From Megalopta genalis (lineage: Eukaryota > Arthropoda > Insecta > Hymenoptera > Halictidae), in the NCBI RefSeq assembly GCF_051020955.1, contig NW_027476787.1:1-64000 (forward strand): DNA of 64,000 nucleotides. Reading direction: 5' to 3'. The notes beneath the pieces are model-generated. The model saw only the letters and a list, made by a program, of their open reading frames with translations. It was not told the origin of the DNA and made no database searches. Position 1 is the stretch's first letter. Each line of letters begins with the position of its first letter. The position numbers and the translations under genes were made by a program. This document shows, one piece after another, positions 1 through 6,827 of the stretch.

Positions 1-623
1 ATTCGCGTTTTCCACGGCATCTACCATCTCTTCCACCCCCTCCAGCTCCATGATCGGCATGTGGAGGTCGACAGATTGGTCCGTGGTGTTAGCGCATCGG
101 ATGTACGCGTATCCGTCGGAGTTTCTCACCACGCAGTGGGGAATGAGAACCCCTGGTGCAAGCTCGCGACGGCTTATATATCCGACTTTGGGTCCCGTAA
201 CTTTTACCGCGACGCTAGCGGTCGTTCGTGGCCCAATTACGCATTTCTTTCGAGACGTGAATGGGAACTCGTTCCCTTGCATCGTTATGCATTGTTTCGA
301 ATAGGAGATTTCGGCTCCGAGCGATAGAAATGCGGATCCCAGAATTCCGTCCGCAGGAATTGGGAATTCGTCCGATACGACATGGAATTCGACGTCGCGA
401 TCGGCGATGTTAAGCGAAGCCGTGCCCAATGTTGCGACCGCGCCCTCGGTAATGCCCGATATATGTATAATATTATGCGTATCGATGACCACGCCCGGTT
501 GCAGTGATGACGCCTTTATGACGTTCGGTTCTGCGCCGGTGTCTATCATTAGCCTCGCATTATCAACTAATTCGGGGGACGCGACGATAATGTGTGGGAC
601 GGCAGAAGTGGGTTGCAAAGTTA
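1..623 (-). CDS. pol: Pol polyprotein, N-terminal part (aspartic protease), incomplete at left edge
   Basis: This frame is not preceded by its own start. It lies in the -1 frame relative to Gag and overlaps the Gag end, so it is presumably made as a Gag-Pol fusion by -1 frameshifting. The protease active site reads MIDTGAEPNVIK, with Asp-Thr-Gly at about 546-538. The flap and C-terminal half follow, including an ADGILGSAFL stretch (about 348-319) that fits the ILG motif of retropepsins. After it comes the usual spacer towards reverse transcriptase. About 183 codons from the DTG Met to the window edge are open without a stop. No clear slippery heptamer was found in the overlap near 623-700, so the fusion mechanism is inferred. 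Protease identity is secure; the clade (errantivirus-like Gypsy) is likely. Confidence 0.8.
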
Positions 624-1640
624 TTCTTGCGACTCTTCGGTGCTGATCGGAAGATCGTTCGACATTGCTCGTACGTTTTGATTGCGGTAGGCTACCTCCC
701 GACGGTCGCTCGCGGGGATCGGGAGGCCTTGCCCGTTTCCCGACTGTTGTTGAGATCTGATGCGATTGTTATATTCCCGCTTACGACATTCGTGTATATC
801 GTGCCCTGCGTTTTTACAATAGCTGCAGTGTTTATTTGAAGAGGGATTACGCGGAGGATTGTTTATGGGACGTGGCCCGGGTGCGTCGAGGGTCGCTCGT
901 GTATACCTAGCGTTATCTCGGGTCGGGGTATACGGTTGGTCGTAAACACCAACATTTGGCGGACGCTGGCTCACCCGTTGCGTCACCTCGCGATAAGATG
1001 GTCGAGGTACCGAGATATTTGATCTCGAGGGTTCGGCGTATCGCGATGTATACTCTGGCCGGTACGGCGAGGGAGATCGATAACGGTTATGTATACTTCC
1101 GCGGCGGTCATCCGAGAATCGTACCTCGCGGGAAGGCGGACGTGAGTAATACTCCTTATCGGCCTCTGCTTCTTTGAAACAGTTTATCGCGGTATCGAAT
1201 AATGCTTGGAGTCGCACGTGTTCTAAATGCCTCATGCCGTAACGAAGCGTGGGAATGACGCCACGGATAAAACTGCGCTTTGTTAATTCGTCGATATTTT
1301 CGATGTCCGGTCGTACCCGGTCACAATCGATTATTGCGTTTCGCAGGTCTTTTATTCGCGCGATAAAGTCGAGTATATGTTCTGATTCGCGCATTCTAAT
1401 ATTCGCCATTTCGCCTCGATAATGGTCTATCGTGTTCGACGGCCCGAATATGTCCTTTAAACGGTTGCAGAGGCTCGCGACGGAGTTTACTGGTTTATCT
1501 TCGATGGCTGTGTAAGCGCGGCCCCGTAATTTATTAATAATCAATTTCGTCAATGTGAATTCCGCGTGAGACGGCACGAGGTTGATTGTTTGATTTCGGC
1601 ATTCGTTGATTGTTAGACAAGAGATGTAAAATAGACGGTC
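621..1640 (-). CDS. gag: Gag polyprotein of Gypsy element 1, N-terminus missing
   Basis: The frame is open from just after a stop at 1643-1641 to the TAA at 623-621. It contains no ATG near its start; the first usable codon would be GTG at 1577. The middle part (LTKLIINKLRGRAYTAIED, then RLKDIFGP and YRGEMANIRM) is typical of the capsid region of insect Gypsy/errantivirus Gag. A basic, Arg/Pro/Ser/Tyr-rich stretch follows, and then one CCHC zinc knuckle (CSYCKNAGHDIHEC, C-x2-C-x4-H-x4-C) for RNA binding. The protein packages element RNA. Family Gags normally have roughly 100 or more residues ahead of the first recognised segment, and these are absent here. The N-terminal part and leader therefore look deleted, or the frame is broken near 1580-1650. 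The neighbouring Pol starts in the -1 frame at its 3' end. Confidence 0.78.
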   Translation of the reverse strand, partial: DRLFYISCLTINECRNQTINLVPSHAEFTLTKLIINKLRGRAYTAIEDKPVNSVASLCNRLKDIFGPSNTIDHYRGEMANIRMRESEHILDFIARIKDLRNAIIDCDRVRPDIENIDELTKRSFIRGVIPTLRYGMRHLEHVRLQALFDTAINCFKEAEADKEYYSRPPSREVRFSDDRRGSIHNRYRSPSPYRPEYTSRYAEPSRSNISVPRPSYREVTQRVSQRPPNVGVYDQPYTPTRDNARYTRATLDAPGPRPINNPPRNPSSNKHCSYCKNAGHDIHECRKREYNNRIRSQQQSGNGQGLPIPASDRREVAYRNQNVRAMSNDLPISTEESQE

Positions 1641-2570
1641 TTATTCCTGCTGCGCCCAGATCATTCGGGGTGAGATCGGTACGAGCGCTTCGGGAATAAT
1701 ATCGTTATTGTATTGCGCATTCGTGCAGAGCATTCGGGGTGAGCTCGGTACACACGAAGACGGAATCGTTTCTAATGGAATATGTATGAATGTATGAATG
1801 TACGAATGGTTGCCGAAGAGGGAGAGAGTTTAGGTTGCCAATAATTGTAGAAATAGTAATAACTAAAATATATATTCTAAGATATAAGCGATACAAAACT
1901 TAATTACTAGCGCGGAGATTTGAGTTTGAAGAATACTTGGAAATAGAGTGAGACTTGATTTGAATCAGGGGAATGGCTTCAGGAGGGGACGACTTCCCTC
2001 GCTGGAGCCCGGAATGAGTCTGCTCGGCGGTGCGTCTGCTCTGAGCTCCTTCGGCCCTTGGCAGCCATGTTGCCGGTTGGTCCTGGTGGGGAGTCACTGG
2101 AGTGGGGAGCTGTGCATTCCGCAGCGCTCGTGGCGGGTCGTTGAACATGGTAGTGTGTTGATAATGGTACGAGTGTCGATAATTGGTTGGTAACGGAACG
2201 TCGTTCGGTAACGTCGACAGTAGATAACATCGACGGTCGGTAATGTCGGTAACCAGTCGATAACGGAGCGACGGTCGGTAACATCGACGGTCGGTAATGT
2301 CGGTGACCGGTTGATAACGGAGCGACGGTCGGTAATCGGTCGACGGTCGGTAACATCGACGGTCGGTTACAACGGTAACCGGTCGATAACATTGATGGTC
2401 GAAAAAGTCGGTAACCAGTCGACGGTTGGTAACATCGACGGTCGATAACGGAACGCTTTTGGTAACATGTTGATTCTGCAAGTGTATAAATGGGTTATAT
2501 GTGTAACGCGCTTCCTTAATCTATGCAATTATGGTAACTTAACCTACGCAATACGTCGGAGGACGTAACA
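1641..2570 (-). repeat. 5' LTR of element 1 with remains of the leader
   Basis: The outer end is fixed at 2570 by TGTTACGT on the minus strand, matching the start of the LTR at 6828 on the plus strand. The inner LTR end is not certain: no clean CA followed by a recognisable primer-binding site was found, and the Gag start is also damaged. The stretch contains a minisatellite (about 2195-2460). It also holds a 21-bp direct repeat, at 1662-1682 and 1731-1751 (69 bp apart), that differs at one base. No host gene is visible. Short ORFs here, such as 1900-2481 on the minus strand, are products of the minisatellite. Confidence 0.65.
2195..2460. repeat. Minisatellite inside the element 1 LTR
   Basis: The stretch is a run of degenerate units with cores cgacggtcggtaa and gataacggagcgacgg. 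One clear period is 54 bp: gataacggagcg recurs at 2259 and 2313. Shorter sub-periods of about 18 bp are visible. It lies wholly inside the LTR and reads as an internal tandem expansion. A different minisatellite sits in the LTR of element 2. Confidence 0.75.
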
Positions 2571-2571
2571 C

Positions 2572-5500
2572 GGGATAGGTGGAGTACTGAGTCAGGGCCC
2601 TCCCAGCAAAGACCGCCCGATAGCCTACGCTTCCAGGCTGTTACACGGCGCAGAATTGAATTACTCGACTATCGAGAAGGAATGTTTGGCGATAATATAC
2701 TGTACACAGTATTTCCGGCCATATATCTACGGCCATAAATTCAATCTCATCACGGATCACCAGCCCCTGGTCTGGATGAATAACGTTAAGGATCCGACGT
2801 CGCGATTGCTCCGCTGGCGCCTTAAACTAGCCGAGTTCGATTACAAGATCATTTACAAAACCGGGAAGACTAATCTGAATGCAGACGCCCTGTCGCGCAA
2901 TCCCGTACCAGATCCCCTTATCACAACCAAACCGACCCCATCTAAACAAGTCGGGGCCATTCGTCGTAAAAACAGTCGACAGACACCGAACGAGCCGCCG
3001 ACAAGTTCCACAGAGATAACACGACCACAGTCCCGACACCCCCCTACACCATCTGGACCTCGTCAACCTACAACCTCAACGGTTCCCACACGATCGACCC
3101 TCGACTTTCCTCCTCCTGTACCTTCCTCCGCGAACGAAGATTCCGATTCCTCTTCATCCCCGGACGACCAAATTTTCGACGATCACAACGCCCAATACAC
3201 AAATAACAGACGCACTATCATACATACGCGGGACAGATTGTCCATGAGAAACGACAACCTGGCAATATTTGTAACAGCGGACGGTCACTCGATAGACGAA
3301 GGAGCAGTCGACGTTTTTACCATAGGCAAATTCCAACGTATCCCCGGTCTCACGCTATTTCGGGCTCGAGTACTAACCCACGGGACCAAAAGCTTAATCC
3401 TACTTCCTATAAAAGACACGCAACTCCACACAACCAATTCCGAAGGGGTAGTGGAGACCCTGAGATCACTCCTAGACGTCGTAACAGAACTCCAATTGGA
3501 TTCTGTAAGCCTTTCAAAAACTTCCTTAGACGACGTAAACTGGACATTCATCTATAAAACCTTGATCAACCTATTTTCCACAACGAACGCGCAGATCTTC
3601 GCGTGCGGGCATAACGTAAAAACTCCGCCCGCGAGCGAGCGACTAGAAATTATCGCGGAAAATCACTGCTCCGCTTTCGCAGGACACAAAGGGGTGACTA
3701 AAACGTACAGACGCATCAGGGAAAAATACTTTTGGCCCGCGCTGAAACGCGAAGTCCAGGAATTCGTCAATGCCTGCAATAACTGCCAAAAGAAGAAACT
3801 AACGCGCGTGAAAACCAGGCAACCAATGACGATCACCGACACTCCCGGGAAAGCCTTCGAGAAGGTTTCCATGGACATCGTAGGCCCACTCCCTACATCA
3901 TTAAACAACTTCTCTTACATCCTTACTATCCAGGACCTCCTCACGAAATACTCCCTCGCGATCCCCCTTGCAAACACTAGCGCGATAGAGATAGCCGACG
4001 CATTCACAAAACATTTTATCTGCCGGTTCGGCGCCCCCAAAGGAATCCTGACCGACCAGGGGACGAACTTTCTGAGTTCTCTGATGAGGAACGTCGCTAA
4101 ACGTTTCAAAATAACCCAATTCAAAACCACCGCGTTTAGGCCACAGAGCAACGGCTCTATCAAGCGGTCTCACCACGTGCTCACAGAGTACTTAAAACAG
4201 CACGTGAAAAATAACGACTGGGACGAGTGGCTCCCATTCGCAACATTCGCATATAATACTAGTGTGCACGAAGGTACCCTATTCACCAACCATGAACTCG
4301 TGTTCGGCACCGTGGCTCGTACACCATCCGCAAACAGCGCGGCCCACGACTCGACCGACGAATCGTACGCGCACTATTTAGGAAGGCTGCAGGAAAAGCT
4401 ATCGGGCACCACCCAGAAGGCAAGAGAGAACCTGACCATGGCAAAGGCAAGATCGAAAAGGTTTTACGATAGGCGAACGAATGTCCGAACCTTCGCTGTC
4501 GGAGACAAGGTCTTCCTATTAAAGGAACCTCGGAAGGGGAAATTCGACGACGAATATACCGGACCGTACACCGTACTAGAATGCTTAAACAATCAAAATG
4601 TAAGAATTAGTTTTAAGACCGGCTCCCGCGTGGTACACTCAGATAAGTTGAAACACGCGCCCAAACCACCCGTACATGTAAGCAGCGTCGGCTGCACCCT
4701 TATCACCCCCCCCCCCCCACCAGTGAGGCCCCCACCCAACCGGGTGCAGGAGATGATCCAGGCACAGTCGCCATCCAACAGCAGCATGAGGAACTACGTG
4801 GCCACTCTGGCAGTCTTCGCCCTCTTCCGAACATCCACTGCGCTCATCGGGTACGACTGCAGCGGCACCACGCTCAACGTCACCACGTTCTCCACGGTCG
4901 ATAAGCCCAAATGCGAGGGTACCTACGCCAAACCACATGTCGAAAATACAGAGGTGCAGCTCCTCCAGCTGGTGGATTTCGACGAAACTCGAACAATACA
5001 GTGCAAGGTCGAAGTCGACCGCACTATATACCATTGTGGCATGCACTCGCACACCTCCGTTGTCAACAATGGAAGGCAACAATACATACTGAACACACCA
5101 CAGGACATATGCCGGACGATGCAGGATTCAGGGACACTCATGCTTCCACCAACGGGGCAGATCGCAGGCCTGGTCCGGAACAGCACAACAACTCGAAGCC
5201 TGACGCTGGCTGGGGAAATCCTCCAGGACGGAACCTGCAGCGGCACAACGTACAGCGATCCCTTCGGCACGTGGACAGGAGTCGTGGTACAAGCAGTAGT
5301 AAGAATAACACTCAAAAGTTTCAACTCGGCAGTAAAACTCTCCTCGGGAGAAGTCTTCCTACCCTCGGGACACCATTGCCCTCTCAACAGGGAATATTGC
5401 ATGGACCCAGAGGACGAGTTCTCATACTGGAACAGCCTCCCAGACGACAGCTGCCACCTAAAACAATACAACGTATTATATGAAGGCAAGGCCACGAAGG

Positions 5501-6795
5501 TTGGAACCAAATCCTCCAACATGGCGGTTTACACCGTCACTTCGGGTGACACAGCCTTCGCACTCACCAGCACCGGCCACGCCCAGATCTGCGGCTACAC
5601 ACTCACGAAAACGGAGCACCCCAAACTCCCTATCGTGGACACCCGAAAAGACGGCAGATTTAAGGCAGCACAGAAGAAAAACGTTAACAACCTAGACATC
5701 TTCACGTACGTAAATACCAAATTCGTATATATGGAGAAGCACATAAGGTCACAAATTTTGTCGCTCTACCGCGACATCACGAGACAGAAATGCCGCTTGG
5801 AACAACAAGTCCTAAGAAACGTAATCTCGCTGATTCACATAGCGCCGGCAGAGGTCGCCACTACCCTGGTGAAAGAACCAGGATTCATGGCTATCCAGTC
5901 AGGCGAGGCTATTCACGTGATAAAATGCATCCCGGCACAATGCTCACTCCGGAAAACTACAGATTGCTTGGACGAATTGCCGGTCCAACATCAAAATCAA
6001 TCCTTTTTCCTAACCCCGAGGACGAGAATCCTAGTAAAAACGGGAACCAAGAGAGAGTGCAATGAATTGATCTCGCCGGCATTTAAAATCCACGGGACGT
6101 GGTTCCGAATGACGCCACGACCGGTAGAAAGCATACCACCACCGCCACTCCAACCACTAACCGAAGCCGCTTGGAGATACACCAACCCCGCTAACTTAGC
6201 AAACGGCGGAATCTACACGCAAGAAGAAATACAGAAACTAAACGATAACATAATGTTCCCGGCGGAGAAAGCAGCGGTCATCAACGCCCTGGCACAAGGA
6301 GCCTCCGGCCGCGCCTTCGCGGCCGATTCAGTAAAACTATACAATCTCCTAGACGAAACGACACTGGAACGGATCGCCGAATCAACAGGGAAAAAGATAT
6401 GGAATGGGTTCATGGAGTTCGGTTCCGTCATGGCGGGACTAATGGACATCTACCTGGTAATTCGTTGCATCAAGGCGGCAATCAACACCGTCTTGAACGG
6501 CATCGCGCTCCACGCCGCATACGGCTGCAGTCTACAACTCCTGGCGGCAACTTGGAGCACGCTCACACACTTCTGCCTCTACTTAAAAGGCAAAAACAAT
6601 CATAGTGAACTAAGTGAAGTGAACACCCAAGTGAGCCCCTTAGAATGCATCGACATAGACAAGCCCACCCTAAGTGAACCCCTCACCAACAGTAAAGACT
6701 CTTTCGAAGTACACGTCAAACCCACTAGCAAGTATGTCACATATAAACGCTCCAAGAAGCCAAACCTCTTCTCGGACGACGAAGACGAAAAATGA
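2572..6795 (+). CDS. pol-env: Pol (RNase H-integrase) fused in frame to envelope; 5'-truncated
   Basis: One open frame of 1,407 codons (numbered from 2572) carries Pol and Env without a stop between them. Residues 1-30 are the end of RT/start of RNase H (VLSQGPPSKDRPIAYASR). RNase H follows (ITDHQPL, then NADALSRN). A Pro/Ser-rich linker lies at about 115-190. The integrase zinc finger has His365, His372, Cys402 and Cys405. The integrase core has Asp435 (MDIVG) and Asp495 (TDQGTNF). The third catalytic position, 36 residues further on and normally Glu, is Lys531 (codon AAG at 4162-4164), so the integrase is predicted inactive. Env starts at Met739. A run of 13 C at 4706-4718 sits at the Pol-Env joint, and its length decides whether the two frames are joined. 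The first ATG in the frame is at 2656, but homology clearly begins at 2572. Confidence 0.85.
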   Translation, partial: GIGGVLSQGPPSKDRPIAYASRLLHGAELNYSTIEKECLAIIYCTQYFRPYIYGHKFNLITDHQPLVWMNNVKDPTSRLLRWRLKLAEFDYKIIYKTGKTNLNADALSRNPVPDPLITTKPTPSKQVGAIRRKNSRQTPNEPPTSSTEITRPQSRHPPTPSGPRQPTTSTVPTRSTLDFPPPVPSSANEDSDSSSSPDDQIFDDHNAQYTNNRRTIIHTRDRLSMRNDNLAIFVTADGHSIDEGAVDVFTIGKFQRIPGLTLFRARVLTHGTKSLILLPIKDTQLHTTNSEGVVETLRSLLDVVTELQLDSVSLSKTSLDDVNWTFIYKTLINLFSTTNAQIFACGHNVKTPPASERLEIIAENHCSAFAGHKGVTKTYRRIREKYFWPALKREVQEFVNACNNCQKKKLTRVKTRQPMTITDTPGKAFEKVSMDIVGPLPTSLNNFSYILTIQDLLTKYSLAIPLANTSAIEIADAFTKHFICRFGAPKGILTDQGTNFLSSLMRNVAKRFKITQFKTTAFRPQSNGSIKRSHHVLTEYLKQHVKNNDWDEWLPFATFAYNTSVHEGTLFTNHELVFGTVARTPSANSAAHDSTDESYAHYLGRLQEKLSGTTQKARENLTMAKARSKRFYDRRTNVRTFAVGDKVFLLKEPRKGKFDDEYTGPYTVLECLNNQNVRISFKTGSRVVHSDKLKHAPKPPVHVSSVGCTLITPPPPPVRPPPNRVQEMIQAQSPSNSSMRNYVATLAVFALFRTSTALIGYDCSGTTLNVTTFSTVDKPKCEGTYAKPHVENTEVQLLQLVDFDETRTIQCKVEVDRTIYHCGMHSHTSVVNNGRQQYILNTPQDICRTMQDSGTLMLPPTGQIAGLVRNSTTTRSLTLAGEILQDGTCSGTTYSDPFGTWTGVVVQAVVRITLKSFNSAVKLSSGEVFLPSGHHCPLNREYCMDPEDEFSYWNSLPDDSCHLKQYNVLYEGKATKVGTKSSNMAVYTVTSGDTAFALTSTGHAQICGYTLTKTEHPKLPIVDTRKDGRFKAAQKKNVNNLDIFTYVNTKFVYMEKHIRSQILSLYRDITRQKCRLEQQVLRNVISLIHIAPAEVATTLVKEPGFMAIQSGEAIHVIKCIPAQCSLRKTTDCLDELPVQHQNQSFFLTPRTRILVKTGTKRECNELISPAFKIHGTWFRMTPRPVESIPPPPLQPLTEAAWRYTNPANLANGGIYTQEEIQKLNDNIMFPAEKAAVINALAQGASGRAFAADSVKLYNLLDETTLERIAESTGKKIWNGFMEFGSVMAGLMDIYLVIRCIKAAINTVLNGIALHAAYGCSLQLLAATWSTLTHFCLYLKGKNNHSELSEVNTQVSPLECIDIDKPTLSEPLTNSKDSFEVHVKPTSKYVTYKRSKKPNLFSDDEDEK
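4706..4723 (+). promoter_or_regulatory. Candidate 3' splice acceptor (C13 tract + ACCAG) for env mRNA
   Basis: Thirteen C (4706-4718) are followed by ACCAG ending at 4723: a polypyrimidine tract followed by CAG, the shape of a 3' splice site. It sits 62 bp upstream of the Env ATG at 4786. Errantiviruses are known to express env from a spliced mRNA with an acceptor near the end of pol, so the position fits. The donor would be in the missing 5' part. The same tract is a homopolymer liable to length errors. Confidence 0.4.
4786..6795 (+). CDS. env: Envelope-like glycoprotein, chuvirus (Jingchuvirales) type
   Basis: The product is 669 residues from ATG 4786 to the TGA ending at 6795. It starts with a hydrophobic signal peptide (residues 1-20), followed by GYDC at 22-25. 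That mature N-terminus (GYDC plus an NVTT glycosylation site soon after) is characteristic of glycoproteins of chuviruses and of their copies captured by insect LTR elements. A Cys-rich ectodomain with several N-glycosylation motifs follows (NVT, NST, NQS). Near the C-terminus are a WRYTNPANLANGGIYT stretch, a hydrophobic membrane-spanning region (about 550-600) and an acidic cytoplasmic tail ending in DDEDEK. The likely role is a membrane fusion/attachment protein giving an infectious phase to the element. The gene is uninterrupted, although the neighbouring integrase has lost a catalytic residue. The chuvirus assignment is from memory of family motifs; that it is an envelope-type membrane protein is firmer. 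Confidence 0.68.
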   Translation: MRNYVATLAVFALFRTSTALIGYDCSGTTLNVTTFSTVDKPKCEGTYAKPHVENTEVQLLQLVDFDETRTIQCKVEVDRTIYHCGMHSHTSVVNNGRQQYILNTPQDICRTMQDSGTLMLPPTGQIAGLVRNSTTTRSLTLAGEILQDGTCSGTTYSDPFGTWTGVVVQAVVRITLKSFNSAVKLSSGEVFLPSGHHCPLNREYCMDPEDEFSYWNSLPDDSCHLKQYNVLYEGKATKVGTKSSNMAVYTVTSGDTAFALTSTGHAQICGYTLTKTEHPKLPIVDTRKDGRFKAAQKKNVNNLDIFTYVNTKFVYMEKHIRSQILSLYRDITRQKCRLEQQVLRNVISLIHIAPAEVATTLVKEPGFMAIQSGEAIHVIKCIPAQCSLRKTTDCLDELPVQHQNQSFFLTPRTRILVKTGTKRECNELISPAFKIHGTWFRMTPRPVESIPPPPLQPLTEAAWRYTNPANLANGGIYTQEEIQKLNDNIMFPAEKAAVINALAQGASGRAFAADSVKLYNLLDETTLERIAESTGKKIWNGFMEFGSVMAGLMDIYLVIRCIKAAINTVLNGIALHAAYGCSLQLLAATWSTLTHFCLYLKGKNNHSELSEVNTQVSPLECIDIDKPTLSEPLTNSKDSFEVHVKPTSKYVTYKRSKKPNLFSDDEDEK

Positions 6796-6816
6796 CTACA
6801 TCATTTTTCTTTTTCC

Positions 6817-6827
6817 GAGGGGGGAGG
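6817..6827 (+). other. Polypurine tract of element 2
   Basis: GAGGGGGGAGG lies immediately before the LTR start TGTTACGT at 6828 and 22 bp after the Env stop. This is the expected plus-strand primer position for an LTR element. Confidence 0.85.

Larger units (their letters stand above)
1..2570 (-). mobile_element. Ty3/Gypsy LTR retrotransposon (element 1), 5' part, cut by window edge
   Basis: Reading on the minus strand from 2570, the element shows an LTR beginning TGTTACGT, then Gag (1640-621), then Pol opening with a retroviral-type protease and running out of the window at position 1. The LTR start resembles the start of the LTR at 6828 on the plus strand: both begin TGTTACGTC and both carry CGACGTATTGCGTAG a few bases on, but they differ after that. 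The two elements are therefore related but probably not the same family. The boundary at 2570 falls exactly where the Pol frame of the plus-strand element starts, so this element probably inserted into that one. Reverse transcriptase, integrase and the second LTR lie outside the window. Confidence 0.8.

Noticed and set aside
615..700. Slippery heptamer for the Gag-Pol joint of element 1
   Set aside because: Pol is in the -1 frame, but no X XXY YYZ site in the right phase was found in the overlap, so no signal is claimed.
1640..1665. Primer-binding site TGGGCGCAGCAGG of element 1 (minus strand)
   Set aside because: It does not match a tRNA 3' end that I can name with confidence, and the adjoining LTR end lacks a clear CA.
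1900..2481. 193-codon minus-strand ORF as a Tyr/Arg-rich protein
   Set aside because: It lies inside an LTR, and its repetitive composition is the translation of the local minisatellite.
4639..5522. Overlapping antisense and alternate-frame ORFs (4639-5082 minus, 4923-5522 minus, 4911-5483 plus)
   Set aside because: They shadow the Pol-Env frame, whose domains are recognisable; the shadows carry none.
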